DNA of 64,000 bases from Owenia fusiformis (lineage: Eukaryota; Annelida; Polychaeta; Sabellida; Oweniidae): contig CAIIXF020000001.1 in NCBI GenBank assembly GCA_903813345.2, forward strand, positions 42,625,366-42,689,365, given 5' to 3'. How positions within the stretch are numbered: position 1 is the stretch's first letter; each line of letters starts with the position of its first letter. Below the pieces are notes generated by a model. It searched no databases. It saw nothing but the letters and a program-made list of their open reading frames with translations, and had not been told where the DNA came from. Shown one piece after another: positions 49,884 to 63,573 of this stretch. The position numbers and the translations under genes were made by a program.

Positions 49884-50030
49884 TTAGACTCCAGATGAAA
49901 ATCTGGAGTCTATTGCTTTTGCCAGTTTTCTTTATTAGACTCCAGATGTCAATCTGGAGTCTATTGTTTTTGCCAGTATTCTTATTAGACTCCAGATGAA
50001 ATCTGGAGTCTATTGTTTTTGCCTCTTTTC
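49884..50030. repeat. Three tandem hairpins leading the 1.75-kb array
   Basis: Three copies of a unit of about 50 bp, each holding a palindrome AGACTCCAGAT...ATCTGGAGTCT (49886-49911, 49937-49962 and 49987-50011), followed by TATTGTTTTTGCC. The stems are 9-11 bp with 3-4-nt loops. The half-site ATCTGGAGTCT also closes each large unit downstream (near 51745, 53490 and 55248), so these hairpins look like amplified end sequences. Confidence 0.9.
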
Positions 50031-53000
50031 TTATTCTTATTCTTATACTGATCAAGTTTTCTCAACAACTATGAGGTATCCAGTAAGTACCATAATACAG
50101 TTGATTTAGGTTCAGTATCTAGTTGGTGGGAAATTGGGTCAAATTTTTATCTAGGTCAAAGGTCAAGAACTAGGTCAAATCCAGTACTTTGTCACTTTTT
50201 TCGATTTTCTCGGTCATCCTTCAATATTTTTGATCCGGGTTTTTTTCATTGTGTTCCTCATAAAAAAGTAGAAACTCTAGGGTCGATTTATTTTTGTGGT
50301 ATCTCAAACCGATTTCGAGATATCAGTGTCCGAAAACGAGGTCCAAAAAAAAGTTCTCCAAATCCAATGTCCAGGATATCAGTCTTATAGGAAATTTCCT
50401 CAGGATTCCGAATCTGAAAACTAAATTTCGATCTGTCTTCCGGTTCAGAAGTTATGGCGTTTTGAAAATTCAAAAATCGCTAAATTTGGTGCCCCATGTT
50501 AATTCAATGGGAAAAAATATTTTTTTGAAGTGTAAAATACGAGATATAGACTAAGCACAGCTAAACATAATGGAAGCCCATAAAAGAAAGGGACCTCAAA
50601 ACCTTCTTTTCATAAAAATTTGGACACCAAAATGCCTAGGGTCAAAATCTAGGTCAAATTCAAAGTTTTTCCTTATTTTTGCGATTCTGACACTACAGAT
50701 TAATTATATTCTTCGAAATTTTGTATACATGTAGCCAAGAGTGTGCTAATAGTGTTAGCCTTTTGCCGTCAGAAAGTCTTTTGACCTACTTTTGAGATAT
50801 GGTGTCCGAAAAGTAGGTCAAAATAAAAAATTCTCAAAATTTAACGTTTAAGTTATGAATTAAGTATAGAATTTTCTCAGGAATCCGAATCTGCAAATCA
50901 AATTTCGATCCGACTTCAGGTTCGGAAGTTATGACATTTTGAAAGCTCAAAAATCGCTAAATTTGGTGCCCCATGTTATGTCAATGGGAGAAAAGAATTT
51001 TTTGAAGTGTAAAATACGAGATATAGACTAAGTACAGCTTAAAATAATGAAAGCTTATGAAAGAAGGGGACCTCGAAGGCTACTTAACTTCAAAATTTGG
51101 ACACCAAAATCCCTAGGTCAAAATCTAGGTCAAATTCATAGTTTTTCCTTATTTTTTCCGATTCTGACACTATGTTTAAATGATTTGCTTCAAAATTTTG
51201 TATACAGGTAGGAAAGAGTGTGCTTATAGTGTTAGCCTTTGCCGTCAGAAAGTATTTCGACCCACTTTTGAGATATGGTGTCCGAAAAGTAGGTCAAAAT
51301 AAAAAGTTCTCCAAATTTAACATGTGAGTTATGAATTAAGGGTAGAATTTTCTCAGGAATCCGAGTCTGCAAACCAAATTTCGATCCAACTTCTGGTTCG
51401 AAAGTTATGGCGTTTTGAAAGCTCAATTTCGGAAAATCGATCTGATGGTATCCTGATAGAAAGTCAAGAGTAGAGAAGTCGAAAATTTTGAAAAATTTAT
51501 CCATCCTTCCTATCTGATCTTATCCTATCCTATCCTTCCTATCTATCCTTCCTTCGTATCTTTTCCTTCCTATCCTCTCCTATTATATCCTTTCTTCCTA
51601 TTCTGTTCTATCCTATCCTTCTTTCTTATTCTATCCTATCGTTCCTTCCTATTCTATCCTATCCTACCTTCCTATTTTATTCATCCATCTTTTTCTGGAT
51701 GACTCAGCTTATTCTGGATGACTCGGCTAAAAATGGTCTAAATCTGGAGTCTGAAATTGAACTTCGTTCAATTTCCAAAGTCTAGTTATTATTCTTATTC
51801 TTATTATTCTTTTTGAGTTTTTTCAATAACTATAAGGTATCCAGTAAATACCATAATACAGTTCATTAAGGTTTAGTATCTAGTTGGTGGGAAATTGGGT
51901 CAAATTTTTATCTAGGTCAAAGGTCAAGAACTAGGTCAAATCCAGTACTTTGTCACTTTTTTCGATTTTCTCGGTCGTCCTTCAATATTTTTGATCCGGG
52001 TTTTTTTCATTGTGTTCCTCATAAAAAAGTAGAAAATCTAGGGTCGATTTACTTTCTTGGTATCTCAAACCGATTTCGAGATATCAGTGTCCGAAAACGA
52101 GGTCCAAAAAAAAGTTCTCCGAATCCAATGTTCAGGATATCAGTCTTATAGGAGATTTTCTCAGGATTCCGAATCTGAAAACCAAATTTCGATCTGACTT
52201 CCGATTTAGAAGTTATGGCGTTTTGAAAATTCAAAAATCGCTAAATTTGCTGCCCCATGTTAATTCAATGGGAAAAAATATTTTTTTGAAGTGTAAAATA
52301 CGAGATACAGACTAAGCACAGCTAAACATAATGGAAGCCCATAAAAGAAAGGGACCTCAAAACCTTCTTTTCATAAAAATTTGGACACCAAAATGCCTAG
52401 GTCAAAATCTAGGTCAAATTCAAAGTTTTTCCTTATTTTTGCGATTCTGACACTACAGATTAATTATATTCTTCGAAATTTTGTATACATGTAGCCAAGA
52501 GTGTGCTAATAGTGTTAGCCTTTTGCCGTCAGAAAGTATTTTGCCCCACTTTTGAGATATGGTGTCCGAAAAGTAGGTCAAACTAAAAAATTCTCCAAAT
52601 TTAACGTTTGAGTTATGAATTAAGTATAGAATTTTCTCAGGAATCCGAATCTGCAAATCAAATTTCGATCCGACTTCTTGTTCGGAAGTTATGACATTTT
52701 GAAAGCTCAAAAATTGCTAAATTTGGTGTCCCATGTTATGTCAATGGGAAATATTTTTTTTTGAAGTGTAAAATTCGAGATATAGACTAAGTACAGCTTA
52801 AAATAATGAAAGCCTATGAAAGAAGGGGACCTCGAAGGCTACCTAACTTCAAAATTTGGACACCAAAGTCCCTAGGTCAAAATCTAGGTCAAATTCATAG
52901 TTTTTCCTTATTTTTGCGATTCTGACACTATGTTTAAATGATTTGCTTCAAAATTTTGTATACAGGTACGAAAGAGTGTGCTAATAGTGTTAGCCTTTTG

Positions 53001-55290
53001 CCGTCAGAAAGTATTTCGACCCACTTTTGAGATATGGTGTCCGAAAAGTAGGTCAAAATAAAAAGTTCTCCAAATTTAACATATGAGTTATGAATAATGG
53101 AATCCGAGTCTGCAAACCAAATTTCGATCCGACTTCCGATTCGAAAGTTATGGCGTTTTGAAATTTCGAGAAAAATCGATCTGATGGTATCCTGATAGAA
53201 AGTCAAGAGTAGAGAAGAAAATATTGAAAATTGCATCCATCCTTCCTTTGTGAAACTATCGTATCCTTCTTATCTACCTTTCCTTCGTTTCCTCTCCTTC
53301 CTATCCTTCCTATTCTATTCCTTCTTCATATTCTATTGTATCATTCTTTCCTGTTCTATCCTATCGTTCCTTCCTATTCTAGCCTATCCTTCCTTCCTTT
53401 TTCATCCATCCATCCATCCATCTTTTTCTGGATGACTCAGCTTATTTTGGATGACTCGGCTTATTCTGGATGACTCGGCTAAAAAAAGTCTAGATCTGGA
53501 GTCTGAAATTGAACTTCGTTCAATTTCCAAAGTCTAGTTATTATTCTTTTTCTTCTTCCTCCTTCCCAGATTTCTCACCAACTAGAAGAGCTTACTTTAA
53601 GCTGCTTACATGATTAACTAGGGAATGTATCTGGGATGATGGGAAATTAGGTCAAATTTTTATCTAGGTCAAAGGTCAAGAACTAGGTCAAATCCAGTAC
53701 TTTGTCACTTTTTCCCATTATCTCGGTCGTCCTTTAATATTTTTGATCCTGGTTTTTTTCATTGTGTTCCTCATAAAAAAGTAGAAAACCTAGGGTCGAT
53801 TTAGTTTTTTGGTATCTCAAACCAATTTCGAGATATCAGTGTCCGAAAACGAGGTCCAAAAAAAATTTCACCGAATCCAATGTCCGGGATATCATTCTTA
53901 TAGAAAATTTTCTCAGGATTCTGAATCTGAAAACCAAATTTCAATCTGACTTCCGGTTCAGAAGTTATGGCGTTTTGAAAATTCAAAATCGCTAAATTTG
54001 GTGCCCCATGTTAATTCAATGGGAAAAAATATTTTTTTGAAGTGTAAAATACGAGATATAGACTAAGCACAGCTAAACATAATGGAAGCCCATAAAAGAA
54101 AGGGACCACAAGACCTTCTTTTCATAAAAATTTGGACACCAAAATGCCTAGGTCAAAATCTAGGTCAAATTCAAAGTTTTTCCTTATTTTTGCGATTCTG
54201 ACACTACAGATTAATTATATTCTTCGAAAATTTGTATACATGTAGCCAATAGTGTGCTAATAGTGTTAGCCTTTTGCCGTCAGAAAGTATTTTGACCCAC
54301 TTTTGAGATATGGTGTCCGAAAAGTAGGTCAAACTTAAAAGTTCTCCAAATTTAACGTATGAGTTATGAATTAAGGGTAGAATTTTCTCAGGAATCCAAA
54401 TCTGCAAACCAAATTTCAATTGGTTTAGAATTTATGTCGTTTTGAGATCTCAAAAATCCCTAAATTTGGTGCCCCATGTTAAATCAATGGGACCGAATAA
54501 TTTTTTGAAGTGTAAAAATACGAGATAAAGAATGAACATAAACATAATAAACATAATGAAAGCCCATAGAAGAAGGGGACCTCAAAAGCTACTTTCCTTC
54601 AAAGTTTGGACACCAAAATACCTAGTTCAAAATCTAGGTCAAATTCATAGTTTTTTTTTATTTTGCGATTCTGACACTACACTTCAATGATATTCTCCGA
54701 AATTTTGTAACCTCGTAGCAAAGAGTGTGCTTATAATGTAACATTTTGCCGTCAATAAGTTTTTTGACCCACTTTTGAGATATGGTGTCCGAAATGTAGG
54801 TCAAAATAAAAAAAATCTCCAATTTTAAAGTATGAGTTATGAATTAGGGGTAGAATTTCCTCAGGAATCCGGATCTGAAATTAAAATTGCAATCCGACCC
54901 CCGGTTTAGATTCTACGCCATTTTGAAGTTTGAAATTCGCACTTGCCAGTATTCACGATGCAGATTGATCAAATATACTTTCAAAAATTCCTGCATACCC
55001 TACTTTACCTCTCTACCTACTCAGCTACTTATTTGACTACTTACTCAATTACTTAATTAGTTATTACTTACTTAGCAACTTACTGAGCTACTAACTCAGG
55101 TACTTACTCAGCTACTTACTCAGCTACCTACTCAGCTTTTTACTCAGTTACTTACTCAGCTACTTACTCAACTACTACTAAGGTACTTACTCAGCTAATT
55201 ACTCAGTTACTTACTCAGCTCTTTACTGATCTATCTAGGTCAAATAAATCTGGAGTCTTAAATTGAACTTGTTCAATTTCACAAATCTAG
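50031..55290. repeat. Three head-to-tail copies of a 1.75-kb complex repeat
   Basis: Units are about 50031-51780, 51784-53533 and 53537-55285; the marker GGGAAATTNGGTCAAATTTT recurs at about 50128, 51889 and 53641. Each unit contains AGGTCAAA-rich blocks and two internal copies of a subunit of about 480 bp, marked by GCCCCATGTTA...CAATGGGA (50490/50970, 52251/52730, 54004/54470). A simple-sequence tract follows (CTATCCTTCC-type in units 1 and 2, ACTTACTCAGCT-type in unit 3). Each unit ends in a foldback ATTGAACTTCGTTCAAT. Unit 3 is the most diverged. The minus-strand frames repeated in every unit are by-products of the repetition. Confidence 0.9.
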
Positions 55291-55684
55291 TTACACTTGA
55301 TTTTATTATAGCGAAAGTTCAAATAAACACTGTTCCACAACTAGTTACTTTGACGGAACGTCAATGTAACAAAATAGATTAACTTCCTGGATACGAATTT
55401 TTTGTTTTCTCGATTTAAACTTACAAGTCATGTTGCAAATTATCATTTGGCACAAAGTTAGACAATACAGTCTTTTAGAAATGCTCTCGGTTTGGAATTT
55501 GATTTTTAAATAAAGCTGTATTTCATGCATTAAGACCATCCATAATGTTACGCGGTATATGGCATACATTTATGTTTGTGCGGTATTTGTGATACAAGTG
55601 AATATGGCATACTCACCTGCGGTATCTGACATATTCCGCAAGTGAGTATGGCATATTCCGCATTGAAATATACCTCATATTTTC

Positions 55685-55837
55685 TGTGTGATTTTATAAA
55701 AATTCGGAAATGTTCTTCAGATATGAGCCCCCTCTAAATATTGGGTGCGGAGTTACGTTTATGGAGCTGCTCCGCACCCAATATTTAGAGGGGGCTCATA
55801 TCTGAAAAACATTTCCGAATTTTTATAAAATCACACA
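55685..55837. repeat. Near-perfect hairpin, 67-bp arms, 19-nt spacer
   Basis: 55685-55751 and 55771-55837 are inverted copies with a single mismatch. The stem includes a GAGCCCCCTCTAAATATTGG run on the left arm. The inner motif CTCCGCACCCAATATTT recurs alone at about 56143-56159, so the hairpin probably arose from a local repeat. No coding frame or transposon end is recognisable. Confidence 0.92.
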
Positions 55838-58800
55838 GATACTGCCTGGCTTCCAAGATGCAAAAATAATTTGTATAGATAGTGTACCTTGAACACCATT
55901 TTTTATGAATGCTGGGGACTCAGTATTAAAAGGATAATTTCAAAAGATATAGGTCTGGGAAATGTTTAAGGCACACTGCGTCGCTATAGAATGAATTGCG
56001 CTACTATTTTCACAATTGTATTGATATTTGGTGTCAAATACACATATCTTGGTATATTTGAAGTCCCAAAACGGCTTAGTTTCAGAAATATCCCAAATTT
56101 AAATTCAAAATGACCGTTAGCTCCGCACCCTCCGCTCATTTGCTCCGCACCCAATATTTCCCACAGGCTCTGTCTGCATAGGGTGTAGTACGGCATTCTA
56201 AAAGAATGCAAACGGCTATGTGGTCGTTAAATAGCTATAAATTCTTTGCGTCGACCATTATCGCGGTCCAATATTTCCTGTCCAGTGTTCCCAGCTGTAC
56301 AAAAAGTCACAGCTGAAGCACTTCAGAGGCAGAATTAACCGTTATTCTACGTATCAATATCAAGAAAAAAATATTCAGCACTATTTCTATTTTCGGCTCG
56401 TGTTATGTTCGTCGTGTCTATTTGTAAAAGTCACCAAAGTTTGTACATTCTAGGAAAACTTGACATATACATGTCTTTCCCACTCTGGACTCCATTAGTT
56501 GGGAGAATTTACGACAATGGGATATCCTTATTCCTGTCTGAACGTCCTTATTCCTGTATATAGGACAATGTGTTGTTCTCTAGGATGAAGAAAATTAAGT
56601 CCTGGCGGATGAGTAAAATTTCCCGGGTAAAATTTGACAGCATGGAGACAAGAGTCGGGTATTCCTCTTAGTCAAACAGTAGACGAATCTCACAACTACA
56701 TATTAGACCTAAAACAACACATTCTTGTCACGTTATTCGCTTTGTTACATTTATCTTGCGTCCAATTACGTCAATGTAAACACTACGTACGTATATATTC
56801 AGATTGTGCAAATAAGAGTTCATTTCCAGGCCACACCAATTCATCGGAACATAGCGTCACCATTTCAAAAACATTTACACAAGGGCGGATATTTAATCTT
56901 CTGAACTCAATAAAACGATTTTATTGCCATATTTTGTAAAACTGTAGACAATAATCCATGAGATGATTTCGATTATCAATTACTCAAAAACAACTAATAC
57001 GTTGCAAACAGTCATGTGATAGTTCATTGTGCGCCAAAAGACGACCACATACAATCGACCATTATCAGAAAAATAAGAGAGTTGCAACGATGAATAGATA
57101 TCCTCATTCTGATATTTATCACATTTTTCTGTTTCCAACGTGAAAAGAACGTTTTCTAGAGGCCCACGATTTCTCATGATAGGATACCCTTAGTTCTCCC
57201 TACCTAGCACTGATCTTACTTACTACTGGGGTTATCTTACCAAGTAAACCTTGTCACGTGATTTTTGAACTAACAGTATTAAATTAACTGTGTCAAGTTC
57301 TTGGTTGTTAATTTATTTTAAAAATATATAAAATTCTTTTGACAGACACACAAGTTGTTTTGTTTGTTAAACGTTACAATAATCAGGATAAATTAAAGCA
57401 TTGAAAATATAACCGTCGTTCGGCGTTGGTTACTATTATCATTATTATCATTATTATATTATTATATCATCTGTCTGTAACAAATGCTTTTACCTTGTAA
57501 TAAACCAGGTCCCAGGTGGTGACATTTGTTGTGTTAATGCCTTGCTTATTTTTGATGGTAAATATTTTACTCTACTGATTAAAACAATCATTTTATCCAG
57601 TTGAATTAGCCAAATGCCCGATGTTGTTGAACAAAATTGTCAAACAAAATTACATGTAAACACGAAGATTAGAATATTGTCATATCAGAGATGGGTTTTC
57701 TCTTTATTGAGATTCTGTCATATTATATAACTCCCTCCGTCAAGCGGCAAAATACATTTGGTTCTACCTAATCTATGACCGTGTTTTCTGCATATAACCT
57801 GCTATCAACGTAATCACTTAATGTTTTCTCGATTAAGTCATCTCTCAAAGTTACGTCTGAGTAAATTTCTCACACAAGTTATCTTTCTACGGCGATAAGT
57901 AAATAAGTAACATCAGTGTGCAGGCAGGTTCCCCATTATATCGGCCTGAGGAACCTGAATGAATTAATGCGGCAGTTATAAAGGTTATGTCATAAAAGTG
58001 TTTAGTAGCAAATGCATCATGAATGTTTTATCGAATCCAGAGAATGCAACACTATATATTAGATCTCATCGACTTACTAAAGTCTAGGAATTCAGGGATC
58101 GACCAGCCTTTGAAATGGTAACATATTCCTTAGTAATTTTAAATGTAAACATATAAATTGTTTTGACTTACATGTCAAACTGAATTCGTATAGGCTAGAT
58201 GTTTTTCATGGACCGTCAGTTACGTCAACAAATTGTATTGCTTCCCGACGAAATGAAAGTATTATTACCATAACATGCAATGCAATGTCCTGATATTAGG
58301 ATAATATGCAGTTAATGTAATGACTATAGCCATGATTTCTCATGATGATATGTCACATTAGAACCACGAACTTGAACTTCACGCGTATCCCTTTATATTA
58401 AACTAAACTAAACTATATTACTTTGAATTGTCTTATATGAAAAATATAATCGATCTCTGTCTTGTTAACGTGAATGTACTTTGATGAAAATGGTAACTGT
58501 AGATATTTTTGTTAAGATATCGCTTGAAATATGCTTAATAAGCATATTATTTTGAAAATTCCATAAAACACAAGATTCTGGTAACTTCTCAACATTTTCC
58601 AAGTCCAAATATTTCAAAATAGAAGCTTTTTGTAACACAGTCATTCGCTAGTGAACGACGTTTCAGGTTACTAAGATTCAATTATTGCGGACTTGGTAAT
58701 TATAATTTAGTTTATCAACGATGAACGGCAGTCAACATGCCAAAACAAAACTAGGAAATCACTAAAGATTAAATTGTTATGATTTTAATTTAAAGAGAAG

Positions 58801-60792
58801 CTATAGTTCTATTGTACGTTTTCCAGGGGTCTATTTGGCTATAAGTGTCTAAACCTGTTGTGGCACTAAGCGTCTGAATAAAAGATGGCCTCAACAATGC
58901 AGAGACAGGTGTAAAAGGGTAGGAGGTCCTATCAAATTATGGTCCTACTCTCCATTGATTTATATGGTGACCTAAATACAACTCTTTCCCTCATTATCTT
59001 ATACACAATCAGGGCCAGTAAGAGCCGTTAAGAAAGGGGACCATAACCCCTGGGGGACCATCATTTCTTTCACACCTGTTTGTTTTGAGTGTGACTTTGA
59101 GTATATTCATCAGAGATTCAAGAATATATTGAAAATAAATCATTCTATTACCGAAATAAGCACGGTCATGACGGTGATTCATAAAATCGAAGTCACAGCT
59201 GCTGGACTGTGACTCGACCCGTCTATAAAGAAAAAATGACAAATCTTGATATTGTACGAGATATTGTACATGTAAAAATACATCAATTTGGTGACAAAGA
59301 AATAACTTCACATCCATTGTCAAATGTTAAGAAAGTCAATTTCGCTGAACAGTTTCAAAGTGAAGATCAAAATTCTGCCACTTTTTCAACGAAATCTGGA
59401 CAACTGGTCAATTTCAATTCAACATCTGAGCTATGGATACTAGGTATTCTATTCGTCAACGAATTGACACTAGCTTAGCTAGCTTTTTGGACCAATTTGT
59501 CCTCTATTTTGGCGCTCAACTGCGCGGTGAAAAGTTAAGCGAGTCGCAGTCCATTACTGTGGATTCGATATCATATATCACCATGATAAACCTTTCAGTA
59601 TTAAAGTACTGTGTATGATCAATCTAAATGAAAGTATAATCCATCTAAAATGCTCAACTCTTAGTAATATAATGTACAATGTTTTATCAGTGACAATGGA
59701 CCATCGGAGGTTTAGATATAAAGTTAAAATGTCGGTGCTTATTTGTGACATCCGGGCCCTGTAACGTTTGAATGTAAAATCCTGGGTAACCCTGTAATCT
59801 GCCGATAATATACGAGAAAACAGATTGGAATAATATATCTGTCTTTCGTTGCCTTGTGAACAACACGTTGATCAAACTGAGCGAGTGTTTCGAGCCAATG
59901 TACATCTGTGCGTGTCGTTAAAGACATATTGGTAACAACGGGAAAATTAATATATAGCAATCATGTTAAGGATGTTCCGATAGCAATTTCAAACGTTTGG
60001 ATATTAGTAATAACTATCTGATCTAGGTGAGTAGTTATCTTTTGCATAAATAACAACCTTTGAAAAATGAAACCCAATAATGAATTATTGTCAATTTTGT
60101 AATTCCTCGACGTATGTATAAATGACTGCTACCGTGGTGAATGACGTCCTTTGTGATAATGCAAGGAATTATCCTATAATTTTCTTAAGTGCTGATTATG
60201 GACGAAATTTGATTTTATATTGCGCTGATTTTTACTAACTGATTTAAATAATTCTGTCATCCTGTCATGTATTCATTTTCTTTGTCTTATATTTTGCATT
60301 TCAACGGAGAACAATCACACCGTAGTCAACCTCGTATTGTATAACGTGTAAAAAGCTATTATGCGCACGAAAACTTCATAACTAACAATTGTCCAGAAGT
60401 CAAACTAACTCTGGCATTCAACGATTACGACAAAGAAACAGGAAACAATGACAAAATTGACTTTTTCATGCGATGTGGGTGCTACTAGTATTTACGAGAA
60501 GTATTCTAGACATAGCATGATTAAGATAATTGCTATAAATGGAACAACAATGTGTAATAGATTAAGGAATGACACGCTATGCTTCACTCGGTAGTCTTCG
60601 TGATTGAACGCGACCTGATATACATATATGTAGCATTCAATATGCAATAAAACATCATTCACTTGTACAATTCTGATGATAATGGGTACCCTAAAGACAG
60701 ACAAATCCGTTCACACGTTGAAACGATAACAAATACTCTATATTAGAATTTTGTACACGTTTACAAACAGTATGAATTATTAAGGTGTCAGT
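55838..60792. other. 5 kb without recognisable genes
   Basis: AT-rich, with an ATT/ATC-rich microsatellite at 57428-57470. A segment near 57505-57545 loosely resembles 40690-40725 (GGTGACATTT...TGTTAATG). Frames at 56634-56939 and 59009-59478 have no recognisable domain. Confidence 0.4.
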
Positions 60793-61090
60793 CCAGCTGT
60801 ATTCTTCATTTAACACAGATGTAATCTTCATATAACACAGGTGTATTCTTCATTTAACACAGGTATATTCTTCATTTAACACAGGTGTATTCTTCATTTA
60901 ACACAGGGCGTACTCTTCATTTAACACTAACACCGGTGTATTCTTCATTTAACACAGGTGTATTCTTCATTTAACACAGGTGTACTCCTCATTTAACACA
61001 GGTGTATTCTTCATTTAACACAGGTGTACTCCTCATTTAACACAGGTGTATTCTTCATTTAACACCGGTGTTTTGTTTATTTAACACACT
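60793..61090. repeat. 22-bp minisatellite, about 13 copies
   Basis: Tandem unit ACAGGTGTATTCTTCATTTA plus AC. Most units are identical or differ at one base (CTCCTC, CACCGG variants); the outer units are more diverged. Unrelated in sequence to the 22-bp array inside the Polinton-type element. Confidence 0.95.
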
Positions 61091-61795
61091 TCAGTAGATA
61101 GGCGAAGCGTATAGTTTCAGTTATTAATTAATTGAAGTTGTCAAAAGAATCGCAACCATATTTCATAGTGAACAATCCCATTGAATACAATATAATGTCG
61201 CATTGAAAAAAAACATTGCTTTGACAAATAAGTTCGATATTTCTCTTTCAGAAAGATCATCGCGTCTGGTTTAATTAATTGAATGATTAATGATACGCAT
61301 TCAACAATCCCAGATATTATATACAAGATATCTATGGCTCATACCAGGATATTTGTGACAGTAATTCGTTAGAAGGTCGTCCATTGTCCTGACAGCAGGT
61401 TTGCCCACCTAATCTCCCGGAATTTTTCCATCCCTTCTGGAATCGGATAATATCAAATTGTTTAACTGTTATTGGGATTAATGAAATTGAATTTGATTCC
61501 CAAATTTGTCCTGTTTATGTGTGATCATAATCGCAGCTTAGAACATCAATACAAATCACTATAATGTTTATAAAAATGAGCCTGTGATTAGATTTGAGGT
61601 GCAATTTTAAAAAATTATAACACGATACACATTTGATACAACTAAAAACAATGGTGACAACGGGAGTCCGAAAAGAACGATTAATTACTCCCGGTGTATT
61701 TTAATTGATGACTTTTTGATAATTTGAATGAATGTCTTAGTTGGTCGAGAGTGTATTACTCCATCTTTGATTTTCACAATGTTGCCTCTGTCCGC
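61091..61795. other. No gene recognised
   Basis: AT-rich linker without identifiable features. Confidence 0.5.
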
Positions 61796-61966
61796 AGGGT
61801 GGATTAACTCCAGAGTTCAAAGATGACGCTTATAATGTAAGGATGTATTGAGATGACCGACGTCTCTGATGGGCCAAAATATTGACAAACGAAAATGGCG
61901 GCCTCAACATTTTTGCAATACGCTTCGCATAGTATTATGTTCATTTTTGGCGTATTAACCAATATC
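61796..61966 (-). repeat. Dispersed repeat, reversed copy
   Basis: Reverse-complement match to 44095-44280. It contains GCGGCCTCAA and TGAGATGACCG words corresponding to the partner's core. Confidence 0.75.
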
Positions 61967-62087
61967 AATGCTTCTTAGTTCATATCATTATAAAAAAGGT
62001 GTAGGGAATATGCCTCTATCAATTAAAGCATCACATCGAAGTGTATGGAATTTAGTTTGTATCAAAATTGGACAATACACGATCCAT

Positions 62088-62205
62088 GTGAAAAGTCGAA
62101 CCATATGATGCGACACTCTAACTATATGATTCGAAACTCGCATCATAATATGCGAAATACGCATCATTATATGCGAAACTCGCATGATCGTATGCGATTT
62201 TCAAT
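62088..62205. repeat. Short tandem repeat, about 21-bp unit
   Basis: Five or so degenerate units of the type CATNATATGCGAAACTCG. Located directly before TIR element copy B. Confidence 0.7.
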
Positions 62206-62230
62206 CTATGTTATAGCAACAGTTGATTGT

Positions 62231-63573
62231 CTTACCCTACTATCACACCAAACAAGTTCTCATTACGTTCTCAAAAACGGGCTTCAACTGTGTAAGAACG
62301 GACTGGACCTACTAAGAACCGTTTGGGATCTATTAACAAACTTCATCGAACGTACTCGAACGGGTAGGTCCTCTAGAACTTAGACAATGCTCAAAATGTT
62401 CTCGTGGTCGTCACGTTCTACAATTAGAACGAGTGACAACGTACTAACGACGAGCTGGACGTACTACGAACGGAACCGTCGTACTTCAATCCTACTAGGG
62501 ACGTTTTAACAACGAGTTGAATTGTCTGAGGACGTGTTGAGAACGAGGTAGAACTAATTGCAAACGGGTTTAAACTGATTGAGAACGTATTTAACACTGC
62601 TTATGAACGAGTTAGCAAAAATATAGCTATCACACCAAACAAGTTGCCACTGCGTTCTTCAAAACTGTGCGCGAACGGAATGAACGTAGCTGCAACTTTC
62701 TAAGGTCTATTTACGAACTTTATGATCGTTCTCAGACGGGAATGTGATTTTAGAATTTTGAATCGATATGGCGACCATAACGTTCTGCAATCAGGTCATG
62801 TTGACCTTCTAGACTAAGGGACGCGTTCTACTACGTTGCACACCGACGTGGTGCGACCTGAACGAACTGCGAACGAGAAGGACGTATTGAAGACTGTTTA
62901 AAGGGTTCCGATAAGCTTCCCGTATAAAAACAATATGGCGGCTCCTGGATCAGTCCATTTTTAAGAAATAAGGGGAGTTCTGTAAAATCCAGTTTATTGA
63001 AATTGTCTTTGAGATAAAGTAATCCGTTTATAATGATTTTGAAAACGTTATCCATAGAGTGATTGCGTTCAAAGAATACAACAGCCAATATAAATCCTTG
63101 TATTAGAACTGCTTTGTTTCGTTTGTAGGATATTTCATATGCCAAGCTGTGTGCTATTACGTTATGGGGAAATTTAGATGTCAATTTTTCCTTATTATAC
63201 ACAAATAGACGATCCTGAAACTTCACCCATAAATGTGGAATTGATTTGTCAAAATAAAAATCACCCTTTTATAAATGTGTGACGATTTATAATATACTTA
63301 TGCTATATAACAGTTAGAGGTGTTGACACAACGACCTCGAGCCTGTGAACCCTTGAGTATTATTCCGGGATCGGGCCTTTTATACTAAACGGTGAGCAAC
63401 ACCAGAAACGAGCGTTCGATTTGCTAAACGATATGCGTCACCCTTTAAGAACGAAGAAGCTAATTATTTCAGACATATTTCCCGACCACAGCCAGATTGA
63501 GCCCGTTTTACGACGTTTTCGTAGGACTGGCAAGAACGGGTAAGAACGAGTTTGGTGTGATAGGGGGGTTACA
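62231..63573 (+). mobile_element. GAACG-rich TIR element, copy B, composite and interrupted
   Basis: Ends match copy A (left CCCTACTATCACACCAAAC, right GTTTGGTGTGATAGGGGGGTTAC). A second left-type end (CTATCACACCAAAC) lies inside at 62626-62640, so two copies may have merged. The ATCGAT palindrome found in copy A is half deleted here (around 62757-62770). A TTAA-flanked insertion splits the right half at 62898. Confidence 0.7.
62898..63448. mobile_element. Nested TTAA-flanked insertion (Kolobok/T2-like or piggyBac-like)
   Basis: Comparison with copy A shows foreign DNA between ...GACTGTT and AACGAAGNAG. The insert is flanked by TTAA at both ends (62898-62901 and 63445-63448) and has short inverted termini AGGGT...ACCCT. 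TTAA duplication with TTAAAGG termini fits Kolobok (the T2 family); piggyBac also uses TTAA but usually starts CCC. Most of a minus-strand frame of about 130 codons (62831-63226) lies in the insert. It has a protein-like composition with one hydrophobic patch, but no domain I recognise, and it reads out across the insertion edge. Confidence 0.7.

Noticed and set aside
50288-54419. Recurring 60-100-codon frames on the minus strand within the 1.75-kb units
   Set aside because: They recur only because the DNA is repeated, frames are broken between units, and no motif is recognisable.
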